Below are positions 13,199 through 23,411 of a stretch of 64,000 nucleotides of DNA, piece after piece. Positions within the stretch are counted from its first letter, which is position 1. Each line of letters starts with the position of its first letter. Origin of the DNA: Tetragonia tetragonoides (taxonomy: Eukaryota; Streptophyta; Magnoliopsida; Caryophyllales; Aizoaceae); contig CM076153.1 of the NCBI GenBank assembly GCA_038025085.1, positions 14,855,001 to 14,919,000 of the forward strand, read 5' to 3'. Under the pieces are notes generated by a model that was given only the letters and a program-made list of their open reading frames with translations, did not search any database and was not told the origin of the DNA. The translations under genes and the position numbers were made by a program.

Positions 13199-13336
13199 AA
13201 AACAAAAGGTTTCGTATGAAGCCGCTTCAAGGTGAGGCCCCTTTTATAGCCAAGCATGACATAAGTATAAGTCATGCTTGTTAGAGACAATAAGGGAGTC
13301 TCACGTTGAGGCCGCCTCATACAAGTTTTTGTGTAA
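13199..13336. mobile_element. Small MITE with imperfect 40-bp inverted repeats
   Basis: The left arm reads GGTTTCGTATGAAGCCGCTT followed by CAAGGTGAGGC. The right arm is the complement, ...CTCACGTTGAGGCCGCCTCATACAAG. A nested palindrome, AGCATGACATAAGTATAAGTCATGCT-like, lies at the centre. TAAGAA-like sequence on both sides may be a target duplication. Similar degraded pieces occur near 11665, 15170-15325, 21730, 30495 and 37800-37940. Confidence 0.55.
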
Positions 13337-13366
13337 GAATAGTTTCAAGTCATCATGATATTGTTA

Positions 13367-13693
13367 GGCCATATTCTCTTCAACGGAATGGTGCAGGACG
13401 GTGAGGAACGGGACGAAATGAAACGGAACGGCGCGACGACGTGGATAATTCAAAATATGTGAGACAAAATGAAGTACAGAATGCGGCGCGGAACGGAACG
13501 GAATGCAGCATGGAATCGACGAAAAGAATAGGGCCTAAGCCTGTTCTTTTCGTCGATTCCATGCTGCATTCCGTTCCGTTCCGCGCCGCATTCTGTACTT
13601 CATTTTGTCTCACATATTTTTGAATTATCCGCGCTGCGCCGTTCCGTTCCGTTTCTCACCGTCCCGCACCACTCCGTTGAAGAGAACAGGGCC
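13367..13693. mobile_element. Two Tourist-like MITE units in tail-to-tail inversion (foldback)
   Basis: Unit 1 (13367-13535) runs from GGCCATATTCTCTTCAACGG to GAAAAGAATAGGGCC. After a TAA triplet, unit 2 (13539-13693) follows in the opposite orientation and ends ...GAAGAGAACAGGGCC. TTA flanks the whole at 13364-13366 and 13694-13696. The facing arms are nearly identical over about 100 bp or more, so the locus would form a long, almost perfect hairpin. The same unit occurs singly at 34168-34348 with its own TTA duplication, which shows where the unit ends. Confidence 0.85.
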
Positions 13694-13696
13694 TTA

Positions 13697-14116
13697 TTGT
13701 TTCTTGCCACTGCCAATAACCATAAGTACCAAGCTATGAGGAGCATACAAAAATGTCGTGTTAGGTAAATTAAATAATTTCCAGCAACGCAAGCCAGTAA
13801 TAAATACTCAGTAGATGGTATCAACAACACAACAAAGAACAAAACACCAAAAAGAGCTTTTATGGTGCAAGAAAATAGAGGCGGCAATAGACTAGCAAAC
13901 AACTCTATAAATCAAAAAATAGTTGAGATTTTAGTTGCAAAAATTAAAGGTTGAATTTTGTACCATGTGTCACCATATGTGAGTGAGGTTCAAGATTTAG
14001 CCCTGGCCTATTTTATCCGTCAATTTTAGGTTGGATTTCGTTCAGTTATGTTCTATTTAATTTGTTCAGTTATATCTTATTTCTGTCTGCATCACAATCA
14101 TATACATACAACACAA
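13697..14116. other. Intergenic; nothing recognised
   Basis: AT-rich sequence between the foldback MITE pair and the diverged direct repeats. No convincing ORF or repeat boundary was seen. Confidence 0.4.
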
Positions 14117-14628
14117 TTTTTCGCGGTGTTCAATTTTTTCTTCTATGTCTCTCTTTACCTCAACTCTCCTTAATACAAAAGTGAAAGCTACAACACATAA
14201 ATTGAACAACATAGAATCCAAACTGTTTTTTGTCCTACAAATATGAAAGGGGATAAGGGTTGTCTGGAGCATGAGGGCTTAATAACGGCTAGTGCACTAC
14301 TCCATTCTTATTACTTCACTACTTACAAATAAGAAGATGTCTCAATTTTGTTCTTTTTCATTCTATTTGAGCAAATGGTTGGTATAGATCACCCTATTGG
14401 CACATCCTCTATTCAAAAACAAAGTAGGCCTTCCCGTTGAACGCAAATTTTTTGTGTGTTCAATTTTTTTCCTTCTATTTCTCTGTTTGTCCCAACTAGT
14501 CAATTTCCAAAAACTGTCATTTTTACAAAACTGAAAGCTACAACATAGAATCCAAACTCCTTCCCATCTTGCAAAAAAATAAAAATGAAAAGGGATAAGT
14601 ATTGTGGAGCACGGCTTGATAACGACTC
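14117..14628. repeat. Diverged direct repeats of about 180 bp
   Basis: Copy 1 (about 14117-14290) and copy 2 (about 14445-14628) share GTTCAATTTTTTCTTCTAT-, GAAAGCTACAACA-, ATAGAATCCAAACT- and GGGGATAAG...GGAGCA-like blocks in the same order. The intervening GCACTACTCCATTCTTATT...AAGATGTCTCA stretch (14291-14350) reappears at about 15667-15722 beyond the hAT element. The area is therefore an old, partly duplicated patch. Confidence 0.55.
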
Positions 14629-14774
14629 AGTTTTATATACAATAGGTAAATCCATTTAAAATGCATAATCTTACCTCCACTGAAAGAACATAAATAAATA
14701 AACTAACTAGAAAACTATTAAAGTACGTTATGCAATGTACACCAAAGCCACCAATGCTATGAATGTACTCCGCT

Positions 14775-15577
14775 TAGAGGTGTCAACACAGATCGGTCAG
14801 GTCGGGTTCGAATTCGGCCATGTACTAAGTCGGGTCGTTGTGTTTTCTGGTTGAGAAAGACTTGTTCATCAGTTCATGACCCAGAGTGTTCGGGTTCAGG
14901 TTGACCCAATGGGTTAAGCAATTTTTAATTTATTTGCTTATAATTGCATAACTAATTCTATTTTCAACTTTGACATAAAAAATTTCCGCACTATACTGAT
15001 ATTAGACATAAAATATAATATATGGCTCTAACCTACTTGAAAAATATGTAGTTTCCACTTGTTATTGGGTTTTACTAATGCAAACAAAGTATCAAAATCC
15101 ATACCAACATGACAATTAGTTATATATCGTTTCAAAAGAATTTAGAAAAACTCTATTTAAGAGAGCAACAAGTCTTGTATGAAACCAACTCACAAAAAAC
15201 GGGGTCACTATTTAGAGATATAGGGGTCACTTACTATGAGCAATGACCCTAGTTTCACTAAAAAGTAATCTCCGTCTCACCAAAATTTACAATAAGATCG
15301 TCTTAAATAAGTTTTTGTGTTAAGCGAATGTGAAATTATAAATGTCAAAATTGGTTGATATATGAGAAAATTTTGATATGATCATGTCTTTGTCATCCAC
15401 TTTTCTCATGCTGGTGTATTTTATTTCGAAAGTCTCAATCTAACGGGTCGACCCAAAACGGTTCAGATTTGACCCAACTTATGTCGATTTTTCCGGTTCG
15501 GTATGTATCGAATTTCGAGTTGAAATACTTTATCATGACTCGAACTTTTCGAGCCAGATCAAATTTTGACAGCTGTA
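14775..15577. mobile_element. Non-autonomous hAT element (803 bp)
   Basis: The left end is TAGAGGTGTCAACACAG. The right end is TTTTGACAGCTGTA, whose complement starts TACAGCTGTCAAAA. Flanking octamers ACTCCGCT (14767-14774) and ACTCCACT (15578-15585) differ by one base, as expected for an ageing 8-bp hAT duplication. GGGTCGGGT/ACCCGACC-like words lie near both ends. No transposase frame is visible. Confidence 0.75.
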
Positions 15578-15585
15578 ACTCCACT

Positions 15586-16354
15586 AGACCAAAATACCCA
15601 ACATACCATAACAAATTGATTTTGATCTTTCTAAATTCACAAAGTTTGGCTCTACTCAAGTACTCATGCACTACTCCCATTGTCCCATTCTTATTCCACT
15701 ACCTAAAGATAAGATGTCTCAGTGCATCTGGTTTTGTACCATACACTGTACCTTATGGGCACAATAGCACAAATAAAAGTAGAGAAGTAGTAACCAATAA
15801 GGAAAGGCATGTTAAACAAATATAAAAAAACTAAACTTAACAAAAAGGTAAGACCAATTATAAAGGCATGTTAGAGGTACTACATAGAAGAGTAAAGGAA
15901 TGGTAAGATCTAAGCCTTAAGATATGGACCATAAGTGAGAACAGAAGAAAGAGAAAAAGCATCAAAGCAAACAAAAACAACAACAACAATCCCCATTCCC
16001 CGTAAATCTAATCCCTTCCACATCCCACGCCCACCATTATTAATACACAAAGCTTCTCTCTCTCTCCTCTTTTTCTCTCTCCTCTTTTGCTCTTCTCAAT
16101 ATTCACGAGAGGACAATTAAGGGAGGACCATCGGCGACTGCGACGCCGGTGCATCCCGATCTCATTCTCTCTCTCTCCTCATTCTTGGCCGCTACCCGCC
16201 AGAAAATAAAAAAGGAAAAAAATAAATAAAATAGACCCAGAAAGTAAAGGAAATTCCTTTGCCATAATTAAAACAAGGGTTTTTCTGGGGAGTATTATTT
16301 AGCTTGTGGGTAGCTAAGGAATTGTTGAATAGGAGAGAGAATATTGTGCAAGAA
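15586..16354 (+). promoter_or_regulatory. Upstream region and 5' UTR of the DeSI-like gene
   Basis: A CT-rich leader (about 16040-16100 and 16165-16185) followed by an A-rich stretch precedes the gene. CT-rich leaders are common around plant transcription starts, so transcription probably begins between 16000 and 16150. No clear TATA box was fixed. The left part (15660-15730) carries the repeat copy shared with 14291-14350. Confidence 0.4.

Positions 16355-16417
<63 letters not shown>
16355..16417 (+). repeat. (GA)n microsatellite in the 5' UTR
   Basis: About 30 AG units end two bases before the ATG of the DeSI-like gene. The tract is almost certainly transcribed as leader. Confidence 0.95.
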
Positions 16418-16419
<2 letters not shown>

Positions 16420-16420
<1 letters not shown>

Positions 16421-19264
16421 TGCTGTGTAGAATGATGCCTAAGAAAAAGAGAACTGGGGCTGTGCCTGTTTACTTGAATGTCTATGATCTTACTCCCATT
16501 AATGGTTATGCTTACTGGCTTGGTCTTGGTGTCTACCATTCTGGTGTTCAAGGTCTGGTCTCTTTCTCTTTATTACCTGTTTTGAGCAATTTTATCTTTA
16601 ATTCAGATCTGTTTGGGTGTTGTTTGTCACTGCCTGAGATTATAATGTGGGTTTGTTTTGGTTTGCTTGATTTTGGAATGTAATTTGCACAGTGCCCTTT
16701 TATTTTTATTATTATTTTATTTAAATAATCTGGGAAATTTTCCTTTCTTTGAGTTAAAAGTGAATGACTAATGATACGTGTTCATTAGAAGGGGGTGTAT
16801 GGGTATGAAAATGGGTTGTGTGATTTTGGTTAAAGGTGGATTTTTTAATGTCTTTGTTTAGTTTTAGCAGTAGTTAGCAGTGATTTGTCCTTGATGTGGA
16901 AATCTGAGATCTCCAGTGATTTGGCTTTTGCTAATGTTGGAAGCAGCATAGTTTTTCTTTCTTGGTTATTTATATATGAAAGTGAATCACCAGAATATGA
17001 GAAAAATAGAACCTGTCATGAGTTTACTCATCTTCTCAGGCACATTTGGGTTGGAATTGGGATTTTTGGGTTTCTTTGTGGGATATTTGGCTGAGAAACT
17101 GATGGAATTCCAAGTTGTTGTCAATAAACTTGTCATATTCATTACTGAACGACCCCCCCTCCAAAAAAAGAAACAAGGTTTATGGGAGAAGTTGCAATAT
17201 CTGCATGATATTACTGAATTATAATGTTGATCAAAGTCGACGACAAGTATCAAGTATGGTCATAGGGATCCTGCTATTTTCATGGATTTCTCTACTTTAT
17301 TTTATTTTATTTGAAGTGTTCAAGTTTTGCATTTTGTACAAGAATTGGGCATGAGTACTTCAGGTTCAGGAAAGAGTCTTGCATGAGGTAAGTCTTTGAA
17401 TAGGTTTCTTAGTGAATGTTTGGCATATTCTTAGTGAATTGACGTCTCATTGAACGGTAATTGGTATAGTGATTTTGATCTTATGAAGTGAAGCCCCACA
17501 ACTCTTCCCTTTTTCATTTGTGCATTTTCATTTGTTTGCCCTTTTTCCTTTGTAATTGGAAGTATTACTTGAAAATAATAGTACTCATAAATGTCCATGA
17601 CACTGGAATTTAGCATTTGTTAATTGGTACCATGGGCCAGCTAATGCAAATGGTTGTTTTAAACTATTGGTCCTGTTATTCTAGTGTTTTATCTCATTGT
17701 CGTATCTCAGTTCCTTCCTGTCTGGTATGGTATATTTGGGTGCTGAGACTGAATTTTGTTCAATTTTTTAGTTCATGATGTTGAATATGCATTTGGTGCA
17801 CATGACCATGCCACCACTGGGGTATTTGAAGTGGAACCGAAGCAGTGCCCGGGCTTCACATTTAGAAAATCTATCTTGATAGGAAGAACGGATTTAGGTT
17901 CTAAAGAGGTTCGTAAATTAATGGAAGAACTATCTAAAGAATACCCAGGCAATGGTTACCATCTCATTAGCAAGAACTGCAACCACTTCTGCAATGATCT
18001 GTGTATACGTTTAACTGGAAAGCCGATTCCTAGTTGGGTCAATCGACTAGCTCGACTGGGTAAGATCTCATTTAAATTTATGTTATTGGGTTATTACTTT
18101 GGATGTTTGTAGTGCATATTCTCTGTTAAGCCCCAACTCCTAACACCCCCCGAATAAAAAGGAGAGGTGGTGTTTTGTGTACACCTGAATACCTGATGTC
18201 TTTTGCATGACTGAGCTACCAAACGTTCTTACTCCTTAATGGTGTATGAGTCATGTTTCAGCTAGTGTAGTTGAGTGGTGACCTCCTCAGTGACCTCATA
18301 CCTATCTCCCAGTGTCATATGCGAGTTTCTGTTGTTTTGGTGGCTATGCAAATTTCTGTATCGTGCTAGTCTCCCTCATCCTGCTTTTTGATAGAGATAC
18401 AATAGGGACAACAGAATTCGGGGGACATAACTTAGAGGAACCAAATATTGATTTCCTTGTTTGTTGGCGTTGCCAACATTTGGACTCGTGTTAGTGCTAT
18501 GCTGTTGCTGTTGTGTTGTAAGTTACTGGTAGAAACACAAAGACTTGAAGGTTATTATGAGGGGATAGGTGAGCTTGGGTGGGAATTTACTTCACTATTC
18601 GATTGTACCTTTTGTACAGCACTGAGCACACCATATCTTGATGCTCTTGACTTAGTAAAGGTTGGAGGAAGTTGTTTAAAAATAAAATTTATGCGTAGCA
18701 AGGATGCTCTCTGCGCTTGTCTACTTCTTAAACATTCTTCCCTCTTGTCTACTTTTAGAGCCACAAGAGGCACATATTAATAATGTGAGAAACTTTGAGA
18801 AATGATCAGGGGGCTTCTACCATACTACTATAGTGGTCAATTTCATTTGGTGGCTATGTTATGTCAAACCTCCTCTCCCGTTAATTTGCTGTACTATATA
18901 TTATGTGAACCATCTGATTTTAGCTTAAAGTAACATAAGTAATATCCAAATCAGTGATTTGCTTGCTTAGTACTTTTTCTGTCGAATTCAAGGTTTATTG
19001 TGCAAATGTGTTCTTCCGACGGCTTTGGATGAAACAAAGGTTCGCCACATTAGAGGTGAAAACAAGATATGTTCTGAAGTAGATAAGAAAAAGCTGAGAA
19101 GCCAGTCAACTCGGTTTGAATCATCTAGTTCCACTTCATCCACTCCATCCACTCTGTCTGCTTGCTCTTCAACTCCTGCAAGCAGAAGTAGGAGGCAGAG
19201 ACGATGCGTTCCTCCATCTTCGTCGTTATATAGTGTGTACCCTCCCCAGGAAGCTGTTGCGTAG
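16420..19264 (+). CDS. PPPDE / DeSI-like thiol peptidase family protein
   Basis: Three exons (16420-16552, 17772-18059, 18993-19264) join in frame through GT-AG introns. They make 693 nt and a 230-residue protein. The PPPDE fold spans roughly residues 16-145. VPVYLNVYDLTPINGYAYW leads to the catalytic His40 in VYHSG, then YAFGAHD. The catalytic Cys114 lies in SKNCNHFC, followed by the conserved IPSWVNRLA. Families with this His/Cys pair remove SUMO or ubiquitin from proteins (DeSI type). The closest plant relatives are the At5g47310/At4g17486-like group. Which modifier is cut here is unknown. The tail (about 165-230) is Ser/Thr/Arg-rich and probably disordered. A second ATG lies 12 nt downstream, so M1 versus M5 is uncertain. 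Confidence 0.93.
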
Positions 19265-20595
19265 AGGGCTTTTATTAGGTTTGCTGTGTAAATTTGTGAT
19301 GGAAACTTATATGATAGATAGGGCCAAGTTTCAGCAGTAGTTGCAGCCATGTTTATTCATCGCTGATAGTTTATCACAGCTGCTGGAAAAAGCAAATGCA
19401 GCATTTTCCTTCCGTGTATAATGTTCCAAAATTTGGCAATACAATGCCTTGTTTATGGTATATTTCGATTCTTTTTGTGACCTCATTCCAATCTCTAAAA
19501 CTTGTTCTTTGCAAGGCTCAGCCTTTGTTGTCGTCTGCTATTCTGCTTCTGTGCATGATTTCTCATATCTGCGTTAACTTTATTGTAACCGGTCTTTGCA
19601 AGGAGTAACGTAACATATAAAAACACGAGCTTATCTATATACATGTATGAATGTGTTCCACTGAATTGTACTCTACTGAACCAATGATTGAGTAAGCGGA
19701 AAAAAACACACCTTATATATGCATGTGAATAATTGTGTCGAATATGATCACATCGGATATCATATGTTAACTGAAGTGTTGAGTTAGGTGAAGGGAAAGA
19801 GTTTTCTCGTACGGGTTAACAAATGTTTGTATGTTTGGTTTGGGACCAGAAGTGAACTTTGCAGGATAATCACAAATGAAAGCTAACAAATCATGCAAGT
19901 TTGTGATGATGACAGGTTCTTCAATTGCTTTTTTTTTTCTTTATTTGTTAATATATTCCCTTCGCTTTCCTTTACTGTATTTGTTAATATATTCCTTCGC
20001 TTTCCTTTATTTGTTATAATATTCCTATCACTTTCCTTTAGTCTGTTGTAGAAATGGTTTATGTTCTAAACCACCTCCCTTTGTTTGTTCAGAAAATGCA
20101 AATTTAAAATTATATATACTAGTAAAAGCTGATGAGTAAAGGCAAAGTAAAGACATTGGATGACACTTTTTTTTGTTATCTTTTTTTATTGTGCATGTTT
20201 CTTTGATTCTTTCCCTAGGTCTCTTTTGTGGAATATGATTTTTCTTGCTTGGACTCTATGTTACAAAAGAGAGTTGGTCAAACTTGTTTTAATGATAGTT
20301 GGATTGACTACTAGGTCATCCAACTTACAAGAGTCTTTTCAGATATAAAAACTATTACTAGGCGAACCAATTGTTTAAGTCTTGCTAGATTACCTAAGTG
20401 AGTAATGATAGTTACATAGGCAAGTACGAGTATATTCCAACCTATTTACAATAATAAGCGAGCGGTGATTGATAAACACATGTTATAACGTTAAATTCGA
20501 ATTGAAATCAACAAAAATTATCTAAACAGTGTTATAATGAACTCGATCCATATGAAATAAACTCTATGGGAGGAAAGGAAACAAACATTCATAAT
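19265..20595. other. 3' UTR of the DeSI-like gene and intergenic DNA
   Basis: The first 250-350 bp are likely 3' UTR. At 19650-19715 lies a fragment ending CTGAACCAATGATTGAGTAAGCGGAAAA-ACACACC. This is the degraded edge of the GAACTGAACT MITE family; a similar edge lies at about 52970-53025. TATTCCTTCGCTTTCCTTTA-type pieces repeat three times around 19955-20040. No gene seen. Confidence 0.45.
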
Positions 20596-20609
20596 CAACA
20601 CCTTGGTGC

Positions 20610-20812
20610 AACCAATGAGGTGTGCTTGAGTGGTAAGGACTCATTCATCCTTAACCAAGATCAAGGGTTCGAATCTCGCCTTGGACATGGAGTAGCTTTA
20701 TATTCCTTGGCCAACTGTTCCACCCTTTGAGATGCCTACAAGCCAGCGCGGAGAAATAATCATTGTGATCGACCGTGGATACCCTTGGTCGTGAATAAAA
20801 AAAAAAATAAAC
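20610..20812 (+). mobile_element. tRNA-derived SINE with 14-bp target duplication
   Basis: The 5' part contains Pol III-like boxes: GAGTGGTAAGG (A box, about 20628-20638) and GGTTCGAATC (B box, 20666-20675). The element ends in an A-rich tail. Perfect 14-bp direct repeats CAACACCTTGGTGC flank it (20596-20609 and 20813-20826). Target duplication, tail and internal promoter together define a SINE insertion. Its 3' part (AAGCCAGCGCGGAG...GTGATCGACCGTGG) recurs in degraded form at 31736-31806 and 31909-31980. Confidence 0.9.
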
Positions 20813-21176
20813 CAACACCTTGGTGCCTCATTCCTTTATACATCCATAATGATCAATCACATACGATAAACAATCACATATATAATATACTTTGAATGTC
20901 ACCAAGCAAAAGCATTTCAAGTGAAATAATGATCAGTTGTACATTATGATGTAATAAAATAAAATAATAAAAGATGATGTGATGAAAATAATTTGTCTAA
21001 TGGAAAAACAAAATTGTAAATAGATTGGACTTGTACACTTAGAAGTTATTAGAACGATTGAGGCTTAGAAAAGTAAGAACTCATATGAATTATGGTTGTG
21101 ATTTGTATTTGGTTGGTAGGAACTTTTAAGTTGTCATTTTTTTCTTTTTTCCTTTTTCTCTTCTTTTCGGTATGCT

Positions 21177-21449
21177 AAAAACATCTCCAATGTTACAGAG
21201 TTTAGAGATGTTTTTTCCTATGCCATGTTATGATTCAAAAATCCTATTTTAGAAATCTTTTGTTCTCTGATCTATACTATGAACCTATAAGAAATTGGTT
21301 GCTTATGCCACATCATAACTCACAAACTAGGTTTATCTAACCAAAACGATTTATACCATAGTGAGATTTTTAGGTTTGTCATTATGGGGATGAGATTCTA
21401 TTGGGAGGTTTTTTTCCCCTACAAACCTTTGTAAAAGCCTTACATTAAG
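21177..21449 (-). mobile_element. Degraded MITE, inverted copy of the 22199-22461 element
   Basis: Read in reverse complement it aligns in order with the element at 22199. Shared blocks include CATCTCCAATG..., TATGCCACAT-, AACTAGGTTTATCTAACCAAAACGATTT- and TTTTTAGGTTTGTCA-like sequence. The termini are eroded. Confidence 0.6.
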
Positions 21450-22198
21450 TCCATTAAAATTAGGAGTCTATTCTCCTTAACTTTTTTTAGTTCGGTTAGT
21501 CCAATTCAGCTCATTTTCGTTCTGTTAAGCCCAGTTTAGTTTCTTCATTCAGTTTGGCTAATGCAAGAACTTATCACTTATATAATTGTATATTTCAATA
21601 CATATTCTCAATGAATAAATATGTCAACGTAAAGATACAAATGCATAATTTCAAATGAGCCAATATTAAAAGGGTTTATACAACTTATAAAAGGATACAT
21701 GTCAAGTTAAAAATAATTCAACTAGCCGTAGGTTTTATGTAAAACGGTCTCATAGTAAGACCGTTCAAAGTAACATTTTTCATTCAAAATATACATGTTG
21801 ATTTTCAAATGAAGTGGCTATTTGCATTTTTTGTTTGGTTGACTAGAATCTACTATTAGAGATAGATATCAGATATAGAAAATATCATTATGCACGGGTT
21901 AGATTCTTTTTTCGAAGGGATGCATAGCTTAGATTTAAGTTGATCTAACATTTGATAATCTGTAAGATATGAATACCCCAATGAAAAGGATATTTTAATA
22001 TAACTGAAACTTGATTAGAGTAGTTAAAAAGAATTTAACGCAATTAACCGGCTAATTTATGTAGACTAAAAATACCTTAAATACATTTGCCCGAAAAAAG
22101 ACTCTCAAACAAAATAACGCAAATAATGGAACAAAATTTTATGGTTGATTAAAGAAAAGGAAAAAAAAAGGCAAAGAAACACTAGCTTGAAAGCCTAA

Positions 22199-22461
22199 GA
22201 GCATCTTCAATGTAAGGTTTGTGAAGAGAAAAACCTCTAAAAAAAAATAAAAATAAATCTCATTTTCATAGTGATAAACCTAAAAACCCAACTTTTACAC
22301 AAAATCGGTTTGTCTAGTCAAACCTGATTTTTGGGTTATGAGGTGGCTTAGCAATAAACCTATTAGAGGTTTGTGGCATAGTGTACGAGAGGTTTATATA
22401 AATTGGTTTTTGAAAGCATAGAAAAAAAACTCTCTAAAATTTTGTAGCATTGGAGTTGCTC
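22199..22461 (+). mobile_element. 263-bp MITE with TAA target duplication
   Basis: The ends are GAGCATCTTCAATGTAAGG and ...CATTGGAGTTGCTC, which are inverted and imperfect. TAA triplets lie on both sides (22196-22198 and 22462-22464). Such GAGCATCTCCAATG ends are widespread in plant MITEs. It has no coding capacity. Confidence 0.75.
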
Positions 22462-22464
22462 TAA

Positions 22465-22853
22465 AGATCGACCTAACGCTTGAGCTCAACTATACCCTGT
22501 ACATTGGTTTGTCTAAATTTACAAGGACCACATGTAATCTGATCTAAACCTGCTTGTCGGCTTTATCTCTCGGCTTAAAAATATCTTCAAAATAAAATAA
22601 TAAAAAAAATATACGGTGTACGGGCTTAAATTTTGTAGAGCTGATAAAAAAACGAGCTTGGACTGAACATATTTTTTAAGCAGATAAATATAGCTGACAA
22701 GCGAATTTAAATCGGGTTAAAATTGTATCCTTATAAATTTAGACAAATCGCTTATTCATACCCGCTTATTTTCTGAACCTAATTGACGGGCGCGGGGCAC
22801 CATCCAGCAGTCCGTCCGTAATTAGCTCTCAGTTCAGTCGGTTATTTATCCAA
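22465..22853. other. Left flank of the MULE; nothing recognised
   Basis: AT-rich sequence with no gene. It ends with the TATCTTTA octamer (22854-22861) that is duplicated on the far side of the MULE. Confidence 0.5.
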
Positions 22854-22861
22854 TATCTTTA

Positions 22862-22924
22862 GGGTGTTACTAAATGCCGCCCCTAAATTACTAGGTACCG
22901 CCCCCCAAAATTCCAATTTTGCCC
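22862..22924 (+). repeat. Left terminal inverted repeat of the MULE
   Basis: It starts GGGTGTTACTAAATGCCGCC and pairs with the complement of 29167-29228 with few mismatches. A (C)TCTC-rich stretch follows up to the ATG at 23047. Confidence 0.88.
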
Positions 22925-23046
22925 TTTTTTAATTTTTCACTCATCCTCTCCCTCTCTCCCTCTCTAACTCTCACACCACTTCTCTCCCACTCTACCACCC
23001 ACTCTCATACCCAACCTTCATCAACATTCACTCAAGCAACCCGCGG

Positions 23047-23363
23047 ATGTCTGCCGGCGACCAAGAAGTGCCGTCGACGGTGGCGGAGGTAAAATTAATT
23101 TTTTTTGCGCATTTTTTTTGCACGGTCGTCTGAGATTTTCGACTCACCCTTGGGTGAGTCGTCTGCTACAGGCGACCCACCCAAGGGGAGTCGTCTGTCG
23201 ATCTCGACTCCCCAAGGGTGAGTCGTCCGCTACAGGCGACTCACCCTTGGGCGAGTCGAGATCAAAAGATGACTCACCCTTGGGTTGGTCGCCTGTAGCA
23301 GACGACTCACCCAAGGGTGAGTCGAGATCGACGACCGACAGACACAAAATTTTATTATTATTA

Positions 23364-23411
<48 letters not shown>

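Noticed and set aside
13367..13693. microRNA gene from the long hairpin
   Set aside because: The hairpin is explained by two inverted MITE copies. Without small-RNA data a miRNA call cannot be supported.
13380..13902. Short ORFs across the MITE dimer on both strands
   Set aside because: The same peptide appears on both strands because the locus is an inverted repeat. There is no codon structure or homology beyond that.
20628..20675. tRNA gene
   Set aside because: A and B boxes are present, but there is no complete cloverleaf. The A tail with target duplication shows a SINE.
23144..23347. Open frames of the GESRSADDSP type over the left palindrome array (and again at 28366-28704 and 28735-29028)
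   Set aside because: They are translations of the GACTCACCC/GGGTGAGTC palindromes running into TTA microsatellite. They exist on both strands and show no protein family.
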